A DNA stretch of 64,000 bases, from contig NZ_SOHH01000064.1 in the NCBI RefSeq assembly GCF_004403515.1, positions 109,431-173,430 of the forward strand, in the 5' to 3' direction. The DNA comes from Cryobacterium fucosi (GTDB lineage Bacteria > Actinomycetota > Actinomycetes > Actinomycetales > Microbacteriaceae). The number at the start of each line of letters is the position of its first letter. Within the stretch, counting starts at the first letter, position 1. Below the pieces are notes generated by a model that worked only from the letters and a program-made list of their open reading frames with translations, was not told the DNA's origin and made no database searches. This document shows, piece by piece, positions 56,549 through 64,000 of the stretch. Position numbers and translations under genes: made by a program.

Positions 56549-58752
56549 CCGAATCGGCTGCCGTGGAGCCCAATGCCGTCTCGCTCGATGCCGTCTCGCT
56601 CGACACGAAGCTGGCGAACGTCGTCGGCGGCCGCACGACGACGGCGCTCACCAAGGCGTTCGGCATCGTCACGGTCGGCGACCTGCTCAGCCACTACCCG
56701 CGACGGTACGCCCGCCGCGGCGAGCTCTCGGCGATCAGCGACCTGCCCCTCGACGAGAACGTGACGATCATCGCCGAGATCCGCACGGTGGAGGAACGCC
56801 CGATGAAGGCCCGGAAGGGGTCGATCGTCGAGGTCAAGATCTCCGATGGCCGCGGCATCCTCAGTCTCACCTATTTCAACCAGTCCTGGCGCGCCAGGCA
56901 GCTCGCGCCGGGCATGCGCGGCATGTTCGCCGGCAAGGTGTCCGACTACAGGGGCCACCTGCAGCTCACCCACCCGACCTACCGGCTGTTCGGCGCGGGC
57001 GAAGACGACGAACCCGACATGCCGACGGATGCCGACGAAGCGAAACTCTGGATCGAACAACCGATCGCGATCTACCCGGCCACGAACACCATCACCAGCT
57101 GGCAGATCACCAAGACGGTGGAGGTCGTCCTCGACGCCATCCGTCGCGTTCCCGACCCCATCCCGGCCGCACTCCGCGCTGAACGAGGCCTGCTGCCGCA
57201 CGCCACGGCGCTCGAACTCATCCACCGCCCCGAGACCGATTCGGACTGGCGCCGGGCCAGGGACACCCTTCGGTTCACCGAGGCGCTCGTGCTCCAGACG
57301 GCCCTCGTGCAGCAGCGCAATTCCGCCCGCGCGCAGAAGGCCACGCCGCGGGTTCCGGTGCCCGGCGGCTTCCTCGAGCGCTTCGATGCCGCCCTGCCGT
57401 TCACCCTGACGAGCGACCAGTTGGTTGTCGGCGACGAGATCGCACGGGACATCGCCGGGGACGCGCCGATGAACCGCCTGGTGCAGGGTGAGGTCGGCTC
57501 CGGCAAGACGGTCGTCGCGCTCCGGGCGATGCTCGCGGTGGCCGACTCGGGAGGGCAGGCCGCGTTCCTCGCGCCGACCGAGGTGCTCGCCGGGCAGCAC
57601 CTGCGCTCGATCGCGCGTGCCCTCGGACCCGACCTGGCCGTGCAACTCATGCCGACCCTGCTCACCGGACAGTTGCCCGTCGCCGAGCGCCGGAAGGCCA
57701 TGCTGCGGGCGGTGTCCGGCCAGTCGCGCATCGTCATCGGCACCCACGCGCTGCTCGGTGACACGGTCACCTTCTTCGACCTCGGCCTCGTCGTCGTCGA
57801 CGAACAACACCGGTTCGGCGTCGACCAGCGCGAGGCCCTGCGGCAGAAGGGAGCCGTGCCGCCGCACGTCCTGGTGCTGACCGCGACCCCCATCCCGCGC
57901 ACGATCGCGATGACCGTGTTCGGCGACCTCGACGTGAGCACCATCACCATGCTCCCCGAGGGGAGGCAGGGCATCGAGACCTTCGTCGTGCCTCTCGGCG
58001 ACAAACCGGCCTGGGCGACCCGGGTGTGGGAGCGGCTGGCCGAAGAACTCGCACTCGGCAGGCAGGCCTTCGTGGTGTGCCCGGCCATTGCGCCCAGGCA
58101 GCTCGAGGAGGGTGAAGTCCTCGATCCGGAGGCCAGGGCGCCGGCCTCCGTCGAGGAGACGCTCGCCGAACTCCGGGCCAAGCCGATCTTCGCCTCGGCG
58201 CGGATCGAACCCCTCCACGGCCGCATGACCAGCGAGCAGAAGGACCAGGCCATGCGGGCGTTCGCCGCCGGCGAGATCGACGTGCTCGTCGCCACGACCG
58301 TGATCGAGGTCGGCGTCGACGTCCCCAACGCCTCGGCGATGGTGGTGATGGATGCCGACCGGTTCGGCGTCTCGCAACTGCACCAGTTGCGCGGCCGGGT
58401 CGGTCGAGGGGGAGTGCCAGGGCTCTGCCTGCTCGTCACGACCGCCGAGGCCGAGTCGGCGTCGCGCGAGCGGGTCGAGGCCGTCGCGGCGACCCTCGAC
58501 GGCTTCGAACTCGCGCAGGTCGACCTCGAGCTGCGCCGGGAGGGAGATGTGCTCGGCAGCAGCCAGTCCGGTGGGCGGTCCTCGCTGCGCCTGCTCCGTG
58601 TTGTGACCGACGGCGACCTGATCGGGGAGGCGAGAGGCCATGCCCAGGCCCTGATCGAATGGGACCCCGAACTGGACAGCGTCCCCGCGCTGCGCGACGC
58701 GGTGCGGCGGCGGCTCGACGACTCCGAACGCGCCTCGCTGACGAAAGGCTGA
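56545..58752 (+). CDS. recG: ATP-dependent DNA helicase RecG
   Basis: A 735-aa superfamily 2 helicase that remodels stalled forks and recombination intermediates. Layout: N-terminal wedge/OB domain (NVTIIAEIRTVEERPM, GILSLTYFNQSWRARQL), Walker A VQGEVGSGKTVVALRAM, DExH box as VVVDEQHRFGVDQREAL, LTATPIPRTIAMTVFGDLD (motif III), EVGVDVPNASAMVVMDADRF and RGRVGRGGVPGLCLLVT (motif VI). Normal length. Overlaps the TPR gene; TACGAT (56533-56538), 6 bases before the ATG, may be an internal leaderless promoter. Confidence 0.96.
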   Translation: MTESAAVEPNAVSLDAVSLDTKLANVVGGRTTTALTKAFGIVTVGDLLSHYPRRYARRGELSAISDLPLDENVTIIAEIRTVEERPMKARKGSIVEVKISDGRGILSLTYFNQSWRARQLAPGMRGMFAGKVSDYRGHLQLTHPTYRLFGAGEDDEPDMPTDADEAKLWIEQPIAIYPATNTITSWQITKTVEVVLDAIRRVPDPIPAALRAERGLLPHATALELIHRPETDSDWRRARDTLRFTEALVLQTALVQQRNSARAQKATPRVPVPGGFLERFDAALPFTLTSDQLVVGDEIARDIAGDAPMNRLVQGEVGSGKTVVALRAMLAVADSGGQAAFLAPTEVLAGQHLRSIARALGPDLAVQLMPTLLTGQLPVAERRKAMLRAVSGQSRIVIGTHALLGDTVTFFDLGLVVVDEQHRFGVDQREALRQKGAVPPHVLVLTATPIPRTIAMTVFGDLDVSTITMLPEGRQGIETFVVPLGDKPAWATRVWERLAEELALGRQAFVVCPAIAPRQLEEGEVLDPEARAPASVEETLAELRAKPIFASARIEPLHGRMTSEQKDQAMRAFAAGEIDVLVATTVIEVGVDVPNASAMVVMDADRFGVSQLHQLRGRVGRGGVPGLCLLVTTAEAESASRERVEAVAATLDGFELAQVDLELRREGDVLGSSQSGGRSSLRLLRVVTDGDLIGEARGHAQALIEWDPELDSVPALRDAVRRRLDDSERASLTKG

Positions 58753-58847
58753 CGACGAGCAGACAGGCTTGACCCGCTCCGGAGCGCGGTACGCAGCGCC
58801 AGCCTTGGAGCTTGCCGCACGAGGAGGCGCCGTTCACGGTGTGGGGC

Positions 58848-58853
58848 TAGGGT
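58848..58853 (+). promoter_or_regulatory. -10 box of coaD, decides the leaderless ATG start
   Basis: TAGGGT ends 7 bases before ATG 58861. An upstream in-frame GTG at 58852 lies inside this -10 box and would not be in the transcript, so the ATG is preferred. No good -35 is seen, as is common in actinobacteria. Confidence 0.5.
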
Positions 58854-58860
58854 GAATCGT

Positions 58861-59349
58861 ATGCGCAGGATCGCCGTCGTCCCTGGATCATTCGACCCCG
58901 TCACACTGGGTCACCTCGACGTGATCGAACGGGCGGCCGGTCTCTTCGATGAACTGCATGTCCTCGTCGTGCACAACCCGGACAAGTCGGCGCTCCTTCC
59001 GATCAGCCAGCGGGTGTCACTGCTGCAGCTGGCCATCAAGGATGCCGGCCTGCCGGACAACATCACGGTCGCGTCCTGGAGCATGGGACTCCTCGTCGAC
59101 TACTGCCTCGAGGTCGGTGCGAGCGTGCTCGTGAAGGGCATTCGATCCCAGGTCGACGTCGCCTACGAAACCCCGATGGCGATCGTCAACCGCAACCTCG
59201 CATCCGTGGAAACCGTCTTCCTGTTGCCGAACCCGGCCAACGCGCACGTGTCCAGTTCCCTGGTGCGTCAGGTGGCCGCGCTCGGCGGGGACATCACGCC
59301 GTACGTGCCCCGGGTCGTCGCCGAGTTCCTGCAGAAGGCGCCCGTGTGA
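58861..59349 (+). CDS. coaD: Phosphopantetheine adenylyltransferase
   Basis: A 162-aa nucleotidyltransferase making dephospho-CoA from 4'-phosphopantetheine and ATP, the penultimate CoA step. Seen: [20 protein letters not shown] with the HxGH-like TLGH motif, [34 protein letters not shown] and [18 protein letters not shown] (ATP site). Normal length from the ATG. Overlaps the MoxR gene by GTGA. Confidence 0.95.
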   Translation: MRRIAVVPGSFDPVTLGHLDVIERAAGLFDELHVLVVHNPDKSALLPISQRVSLLQLAIKDAGLPDNITVASWSMGLLVDYCLEVGASVLVKGIRSQVDVAYETPMAIVNRNLASVETVFLLPNPANAHVSSSLVRQVAALGGDITPYVPRVVAEFLQKAPV

Positions 59350-60419
59350 ACGGAGCGCCCGTCAGAGTGATGACGGGCCCGGCGGCCGCCGGGACCGCGG
59401 TCGGCGCTGCGGCAGGGTTCCACGACGACGAGGTCGAGACGCCGATGGACCTCGTCGCCGTCGAAGCGTCGGCGCGGGCGATCATCCGCAACGTCGAGAC
59501 CGTCATCGATGGCAAGCACGCGGCGGTCAAGACGGCACTGACCGTGTTGCTGGCGCAGGGGCACCTCCTGATCGAGGACGTCCCCGGCGTCGGGAAGACC
59601 ATGCTCGCCAAGGCCCTCGCCAAGTCCGTGCACTGCACGGTGAGCCGGATCCAGTTCACCCCCGACCTGCTCCCATCCGATGTGACCGGTGTATCCGTGT
59701 TCAACCAGGCCGACCGGCGCTTCGAGTTCAAACCGGGGGCCATCTTCGCCAACATCGTCATCGGCGACGAGATCAACCGGGCCAGTCCGAAGACCCAGTC
59801 CGCCCTGCTCGAATGCATGGAGGAACGCCAGGTCACGGTCGACGGCTCCACCTACCTCCTGCCGTTGCCGTTCACGGTGGTGGCCACCCAGAACCCGATC
59901 GAGATGGAGGGTACCTACGCGCTGCCGGAGGCCCAGCGCGACCGCTTCATGGCCCGGATCTCGATGGGTTACCCCGACACGGAGTCCGAGCTGGCGATGC
60001 TCGACTCCCGGGACACCTCGAGCCCGTTGGCGGGCATCACCGCCGTCGTCTCCGGCGCCCAGCTGCGGGGGATGATGACCGCTGCGCGCGCCGTGTTCGC
60101 GTCCGGCGCGGTGAAGGAATACGCGGTCAACCTCGTCCGGGCGACCCGTGACGACCGTGACCTGCGCCTCGGGGCCAGCCCGCGCGCCACCCTGCAGCTC
60201 ATCCGCGCGGCGAAGGCGCAGGCCGCGCTCAACGGCAGGGAGTATGTGCTGCCCGACGACATCGATTCGCTGGCCGTGTCAGTGCTCGGGCATCGCCTGG
60301 TCGCCAGCAGCAGGGTGCTGGGCCATCACCACCAGGACGCCGCCCCCCTGATCGAGGAGATCGTCACCCGCATCGTCGATGCCACGCCGGTGCCGGTCGG
60401 CGCCCAGGGAGGCCCCTAG
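59346..60419 (+). CDS. MoxR family AAA+ ATPase
   Basis: A 357-aa MoxR-type chaperone ATPase: Walker [21 protein letters not shown], Walker [21 protein letters not shown], sensor 1 [20 protein letters not shown] and the lid domain with [20 protein letters not shown] (sensor 2). MoxR proteins act with DUF58 and VWA/transglutaminase partners to assemble or activate envelope or enzyme complexes. The first ~30 residues are Gly/Ala-rich. It is translationally coupled to coaD and followed after 4 bases by the DUF58 gene. Confidence 0.93.
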   Translation: MNGAPVRVMTGPAAAGTAVGAAAGFHDDEVETPMDLVAVEASARAIIRNVETVIDGKHAAVKTALTVLLAQGHLLIEDVPGVGKTMLAKALAKSVHCTVSRIQFTPDLLPSDVTGVSVFNQADRRFEFKPGAIFANIVIGDEINRASPKTQSALLECMEERQVTVDGSTYLLPLPFTVVATQNPIEMEGTYALPEAQRDRFMARISMGYPDTESELAMLDSRDTSSPLAGITAVVSGAQLRGMMTAARAVFASGAVKEYAVNLVRATRDDRDLRLGASPRATLQLIRAAKAQAALNGREYVLPDDIDSLAVSVLGHRLVASSRVLGHHHQDAAPLIEEIVTRIVDATPVPVGAQGGP

Positions 60420-60423
60420 GACC

Positions 60424-61821
60424 ATGTCCGCGACGCGGCGGCCCGTGTGGTTTCCCCGGCTCACCCTCCGGGGCGGGGTGTTCCTGGGCGTCGGCGGGCT
60501 CTTCCTGGTGCAGTACCTGTTCACCGGGCGCCGGGACATCCTCTTCGTGGCCTGCCTGCTCCTGCTCGTGCCCGTGACCGCCGCGGCCTATGTCGCGATC
60601 CGCCCGGTGGCGGTGACGGTGAGCCGGGCGTTCCGCCCCGCGGTCGTGGAGGCAGGCCGGGAGGCGGTCGTGGCCCTCACCGTGCGCAACCTGTCCGCCC
60701 GTCCGCTCTACGGGCTGCGCTGGCGGGACACCGGCGGGCCGGGACTCCCGACTCCCGGCGCCCTGGTGCTGCCCGGACTCGACCGGTTCGAGGGAGGCAG
60801 GGATAACGGCGCGGATGCCGTGCGACTCGAGTACACGCTGGTGCCCCGGCACCGGGGCATCTACTCCAGCGGCCCCCTCCGCCTCGAACGGTACGATCCG
60901 TTCGGGCTCGCCTCCAGCGGATGGGCGGTCGGGGAGCCCCACGACCTGGTGGTCACCCCGACCGCGACACCGCTTCCCGGAGTCGGGCTGACCGGCGGAG
61001 GCGGCGACGGCGAGGCCCGTGAGCGGTTGCGGCACCTCAACCACAACTCGGACGAACTGTTCGCCCGGGAGTACCGCCCGGGTGACCCGCTCCGGCGGGT
61101 GAACTGGCCCGCCACGGCGCGGCACGGTGAGATCATGGTGCGCCAGGAAGAACACCGCAGCAACCCGGTGGCCAGGATCGTGCTCGACACCGCGCTGCGG
61201 GGACGCCCGGCGCCGCCGCCCGGCCAGGGACCCGACCGCCGCTTCCGCCACGACCAGGCCTTCGAAGTGGCCGTGGAGCTCGTCGCCTCGGTCGGGGTGC
61301 ACCTGCTCGACGCGGGCTTCCGGCTCGACCTCGTCGAGCTGGGGCCCAGCCAGTTCGCCCCTCGAACAGCACCGGGCCGCGGCGGCCTCCGCGGGGACGC
61401 GGCCGTCGACTTCCGCGCGATCGGCGGAGTGCGGGCGCTGCTCGAGGGCCTGGCCGGCGTGGTTCCGCCCGAGCCGGTCCCGACCGGCGCAGCCACTCCT
61501 GGGCCCGCACCTCACGGCGGCCACCCGCCGCAGATCCCGCTGCCGACCTTCGCGATGCTCGTCGACATCGACAAGCAGGATGCCGCGGAGCTGGGGGCCC
61601 TCGCCGCCGCCCGTCCTGCGGTTGCCTTCGTCCTCGACACCATGCAACCGGCCACGGTCGATTCGCTGCGCGACGCCGGCTGGCGGTGCGTTCCCGTGCG
61701 CTCGACCCGGGACATCCCGGCCGCCTGGCTGGACGCCGCCGGTCCGCAGGGTGCGGGCGCCGCCCCGGGTGCGATCGCGGTCCCGGGTGTGGCAGGCGTG
61801 CAGGGGCAGGACCGCCCATGA
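60424..61821 (+). CDS. DUF58 domain-containing protein
   Basis: A 465-aa protein with two N-terminal membrane helices (about 15-55) and the DUF58 signature EYRPGDPLRRVNWPATARHG, then IMVRQEEHRSNPVARIVLD, a von-Willebrand-like region that includes RHDQAFEVAVELVASVGVHL. Long Pro/Gly-rich linkers lie near residues 260-275 and 355-375. DUF58 proteins are encoded next to MoxR ATPases and are thought to be their substrates or partners. ATG at 60424 fits GAGGCCCCTAGGACC upstream better than earlier in-frame codons. Overlaps the next gene (ATGA). Confidence 0.9.
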   Translation: MSATRRPVWFPRLTLRGGVFLGVGGLFLVQYLFTGRRDILFVACLLLLVPVTAAAYVAIRPVAVTVSRAFRPAVVEAGREAVVALTVRNLSARPLYGLRWRDTGGPGLPTPGALVLPGLDRFEGGRDNGADAVRLEYTLVPRHRGIYSSGPLRLERYDPFGLASSGWAVGEPHDLVVTPTATPLPGVGLTGGGGDGEARERLRHLNHNSDELFAREYRPGDPLRRVNWPATARHGEIMVRQEEHRSNPVARIVLDTALRGRPAPPPGQGPDRRFRHDQAFEVAVELVASVGVHLLDAGFRLDLVELGPSQFAPRTAPGRGGLRGDAAVDFRAIGGVRALLEGLAGVVPPEPVPTGAATPGPAPHGGHPPQIPLPTFAMLVDIDKQDAAELGALAAARPAVAFVLDTMQPATVDSLRDAGWRCVPVRSTRDIPAAWLDAAGPQGAGAAPGAIAVPGVAGVQGQDRP

Positions 61822-64000
61822 GCCGGCCGGACGCGACGGCAGGCCGGCGGCGCCCGATCCGCCCCGAGTGGCCGGTCACCGGCGCGTTGCTCCTCCTCCT
61901 GTTCGTGGCGAACGGGGCACTGGGCCCGCTGCTGCAGGGCACCACCTGGTGGTGGCTGATGGCGTTCGTCTCCGGGACCGTGCTGCTCGGCCTGGCCGGC
62001 CTGCGCCGGGTCGGCCTGGCGGAGTCGCTCGCCCCGGTCGCCGGGTTCGGCATCCTGCTCGCCACGGTGACGTTGCTGTTCGGCGGCGGCACGGGGCTGC
62101 TCTGGCTGATCCCGTCGCTGGAGACCATCGACCGGTTCGGCACGCTGGTCGACTCCGGACTGGAGTCCATCCAGCAGCAGGGCACTCCCGCGGACCCGGT
62201 CCCCGGCATCCTCCTGCTGCTCGGCGCGGGAGCAGGAGTGATCGCGGTCATGATGCATCTGCTCGCGATCACCCTCCGGGTCCCGGCGCTCGCCGGGCTG
62301 CCCGCGCTCGTGCCCGTCGCCGTCCCCGGCCTCATCGTCGACGGCGGGGCCGACCCGCTGGCCCTCGCGCTCACGGCCATCGCGTTCCTCATCCTCCTGC
62401 GCGTGGACGTGCGGGTACGGCGCGCCAGGGAGACCGAGAACCCGCCCGCCGGGCCGAACGCGCCCAGGGTGGTCGGCCCGGTGCGCCGGCGCGGCCCCGG
62501 TCCGCTGTGGGGCTCGATGGTGGTCGGCAGCATCGGCGTCGTCGGGGCGCTCCTGCTCAGCGTCACCACTCCTGCCGTGCCGGGCGGCGGTTTCGGCGGC
62601 AACCGGAGCGCCGGGACGCTCCTCTTCGGAACCGGCGTCACCCCGCTGATCAACCTCGGGCAGGACCTCAGGCGTCCCGAGTCCAGCCCGGCCCTGCACT
62701 ATCGCACCAATGCGTCCACGCCGCCGTACCTGAAACTGCTGACCCTGGACAACTTCGTCGGCGCCACCTGGATGGCCAGGGTCGAACCGGCCGACCCCAA
62801 CGGCAACGTCGGGGACATCGACCTGCCGCAGGGGCTCTCCTCCCGAGTCGCCACGAGGGAGACCACGACGCAGGTCGTCATCGACGGCGTCGCGACCCGG
62901 TGGCTGCCGACCCCGTTCGCGCCGAAGAAGGTCACCGGCCTGGTCGGCGACTGGTACTGGGACCGGTCGACCTCGACCATCGCCAGCACGAACAGCATCA
63001 CCCGCGGTCAGCAGTACACGGTCACGGCACTCGAGCTCGCCCCGACGGCCGAGCAACTCCGGGCGGCGGGCACCCGCTACCCCGCAAGCATCCGGCGTAA
63101 CCTCGCCCTGCCGGGCAATCGACCGGCCGTCATCGACCAGACCGCCGGCAACGTGACCGGCGGGGCCATTTCTCCCTACGACGCGGCGGTCGCACTCCAG
63201 GACTACCTGAGGGGCGACCAGTTCAGCTACGACACGGATGCCCCGGTCGCGGCGGGCTACGACGGGGGCGGCGTCGACGTCGTCGGCAAGTTCCTCGAGG
63301 TGAAACGCGGCTACTGCGTTCACTTCGCGTCGGCGATGGCGGTCATGGCCCGGTCGATCGGAATCCCCGCGCGGATCGCGATCGGCTACCTGCCCGGCTC
63401 CCGGTCGACGAGCTACATCGAGGGCAGGGACCGGTTCAACGTCGACGCGCATGACCTGCACTCCTGGCCGGAGCTGTACTTCGGGGGAGTCGGCTGGGTG
63501 GCGTTCGAGCCGACACCGGGCCGCGGCACGGTACCGGCCTACACCAGGGCGACGGATGCCCAGGTCCCGCTCGGCGGAGTGGTCGACGGCCTCCCGTCGA
63601 CCGCGCCGCGCAACGCCGACCCGGGCGGCCAGAACCCCTCGGACGCCCTCCGCGCCGCCACCGCCCAAACCGGCGACAGCGCCGCCGCTCGAACCCTCGC
63701 CGCGGTTCTCGCGGCCGTCCTGATTGTGCTGATGCTGCCCGGCGGCGCGCGGGCGCTGCGGAGGCAGGTCCGGCGCCGTCGAGTCCGTGCCGGGCCCGGC
63801 GGCGGCGGCTGGGCCTGGGACGAGGTCACCGACACGGCCGTCGACCACGGGGTCCTGGTGCGCGACACCGAGACCCCCCGGGAGCTGGCCGCGCGCCTGG
63901 AGCTGCTCCCCGGGCTGAGTCATCCGCCCGCCGGCTACCCCGCGGACGCTCTGCGGCGGCTTCTGGTGGCCGCCGAGCGCCAGCGCTTCGGCCGGCCCGG
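61818..64000 (+). CDS. Transglutaminase-like membrane protein (TgpA family), 3' end outside window
   Basis: The frame is open from the ATG (overlapping the DUF58 stop) to the window edge, 727 codons, so the C-terminus is missing. Residues 20-250 hold about six membrane helices (EWPVTGALLLLLFVANGALG first). An extracytoplasmic transglutaminase-like domain follows, with catalytic Cys in VKRGYCVHFASAMAVMARSI, then GIPARIAIGYLPGS, and His/Asp region NVDAHDLHSWPELYFGGVGW and VAFEPTPGRGTVPAY. One more helix lies near residue 635. It completes the MoxR-DUF58-transglutaminase set, a conserved actinobacterial module of unknown target. Confidence 0.9.
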   Translation, partial: MSRPDATAGRRRPIRPEWPVTGALLLLLFVANGALGPLLQGTTWWWLMAFVSGTVLLGLAGLRRVGLAESLAPVAGFGILLATVTLLFGGGTGLLWLIPSLETIDRFGTLVDSGLESIQQQGTPADPVPGILLLLGAGAGVIAVMMHLLAITLRVPALAGLPALVPVAVPGLIVDGGADPLALALTAIAFLILLRVDVRVRRARETENPPAGPNAPRVVGPVRRRGPGPLWGSMVVGSIGVVGALLLSVTTPAVPGGGFGGNRSAGTLLFGTGVTPLINLGQDLRRPESSPALHYRTNASTPPYLKLLTLDNFVGATWMARVEPADPNGNVGDIDLPQGLSSRVATRETTTQVVIDGVATRWLPTPFAPKKVTGLVGDWYWDRSTSTIASTNSITRGQQYTVTALELAPTAEQLRAAGTRYPASIRRNLALPGNRPAVIDQTAGNVTGGAISPYDAAVALQDYLRGDQFSYDTDAPVAAGYDGGGVDVVGKFLEVKRGYCVHFASAMAVMARSIGIPARIAIGYLPGSRSTSYIEGRDRFNVDAHDLHSWPELYFGGVGWVAFEPTPGRGTVPAYTRATDAQVPLGGVVDGLPSTAPRNADPGGQNPSDALRAATAQTGDSAAARTLAAVLAAVLIVLMLPGGARALRRQVRRRRVRAGPGGGGWAWDEVTDTAVDHGVLVRDTETPRELAARLELLPGLSHPPAGYPADALRRLLVAAERQRFGRP

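Noticed and set aside
61512..63923. 803-codon minus-strand frame opposite the transglutaminase gene
   Set aside because: Antisense shadow; the plus strand carries DUF58 and transglutaminase motifs.

Overview
The window is high-G+C DNA with almost exclusively G/C-ending codons, dense gene packing, many ATGA/GTGA start-stop overlaps and many start codons only 6-7 bases after a TANNNT -10 box (probable leaderless mRNAs). Gene content (fused OtsA-OtsB, PucR-Ald-CycA, DUF6458, DUF3515-ThiL, non-discriminating GltX next to tRNA-Gln, MoxR-DUF58-transglutaminase) and the intergenic GGTGATCGAGCCTGTCGAGATC palindromic repeats point to an actinobacterium, most likely family Microbacteriaceae (Cryobacterium/Leifsonia-like). 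This is inferred from sequence style, not from a database match. It looks like ordinary chromosome: no integrase, transposase, phage, rRNA or CRISPR was seen.

Layout. 1-1170: tail of glucose-6-phosphate dehydrogenase and two small unknown genes. 1240-6800: a TetR-controlled export cassette, an MMPL transporter carrying a C-terminal ABC-ATPase-like domain without a Walker A lysine, coupled to a YhgE/Pip membrane protein. 6800-10050: a TIM-barrel isomerase divergent from a fused trehalose-6-phosphate synthase/phosphatase. 10090-15390: ilvD-ilvB-ilvN-ilvC for valine/isoleucine. 15450-21730: DUF998 protein, two Tat-exported phosphatases, a zinc alcohol dehydrogenase behind a DevR-like box, two small membrane proteins, DoxX. 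21830-29010: serA, TetR/MFS drug-efflux pair, DUF6458, leuB-ilvE-FAH. 29050-33810: TetR/oxidoreductase divergon, DJ-1/PfpI gene bracketed by inverted repeat arrays, gltX, tRNA-Gln. 34170-38440: amino-acid permease, PucR regulator and alanine dehydrogenase. 38470-41950: ABC transporter with TetR, and an MBL-fold hydrolase. 42050-44380: lipid kinase, tRNA-Glu, manganese riboswitch and TerC. 44500-52000: PP2C phosphatase, then leuC-leuD-murA-plsC-gpsA-ddl led by a leucine-rich leader peptide. 52010-53370: tusA and a YeeE/YedE sulfur transporter. 53490-59350: DUF3515, thiL, rsmD, TPR protein, recG, coaD. 59350-64000: MoxR ATPase, DUF58 and transglutaminase-like protein (runs off the end).

The functional theme is branched-chain amino acid synthesis spread over three loci (ilvDBNC, leuB-ilvE, leuCD), joined to serine, alanine and cell-wall precursor genes. 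The most notable regulatory element is an undisclosed-by-ORF-length 16-codon leader peptide (four consecutive Leu codons) before leuC. Its Leu codons are complementary to the leuC Shine-Dalgarno region, suggesting ribosome-stalling control of translation. The most unusual protein is the MMPL-pseudo-ABC fusion.
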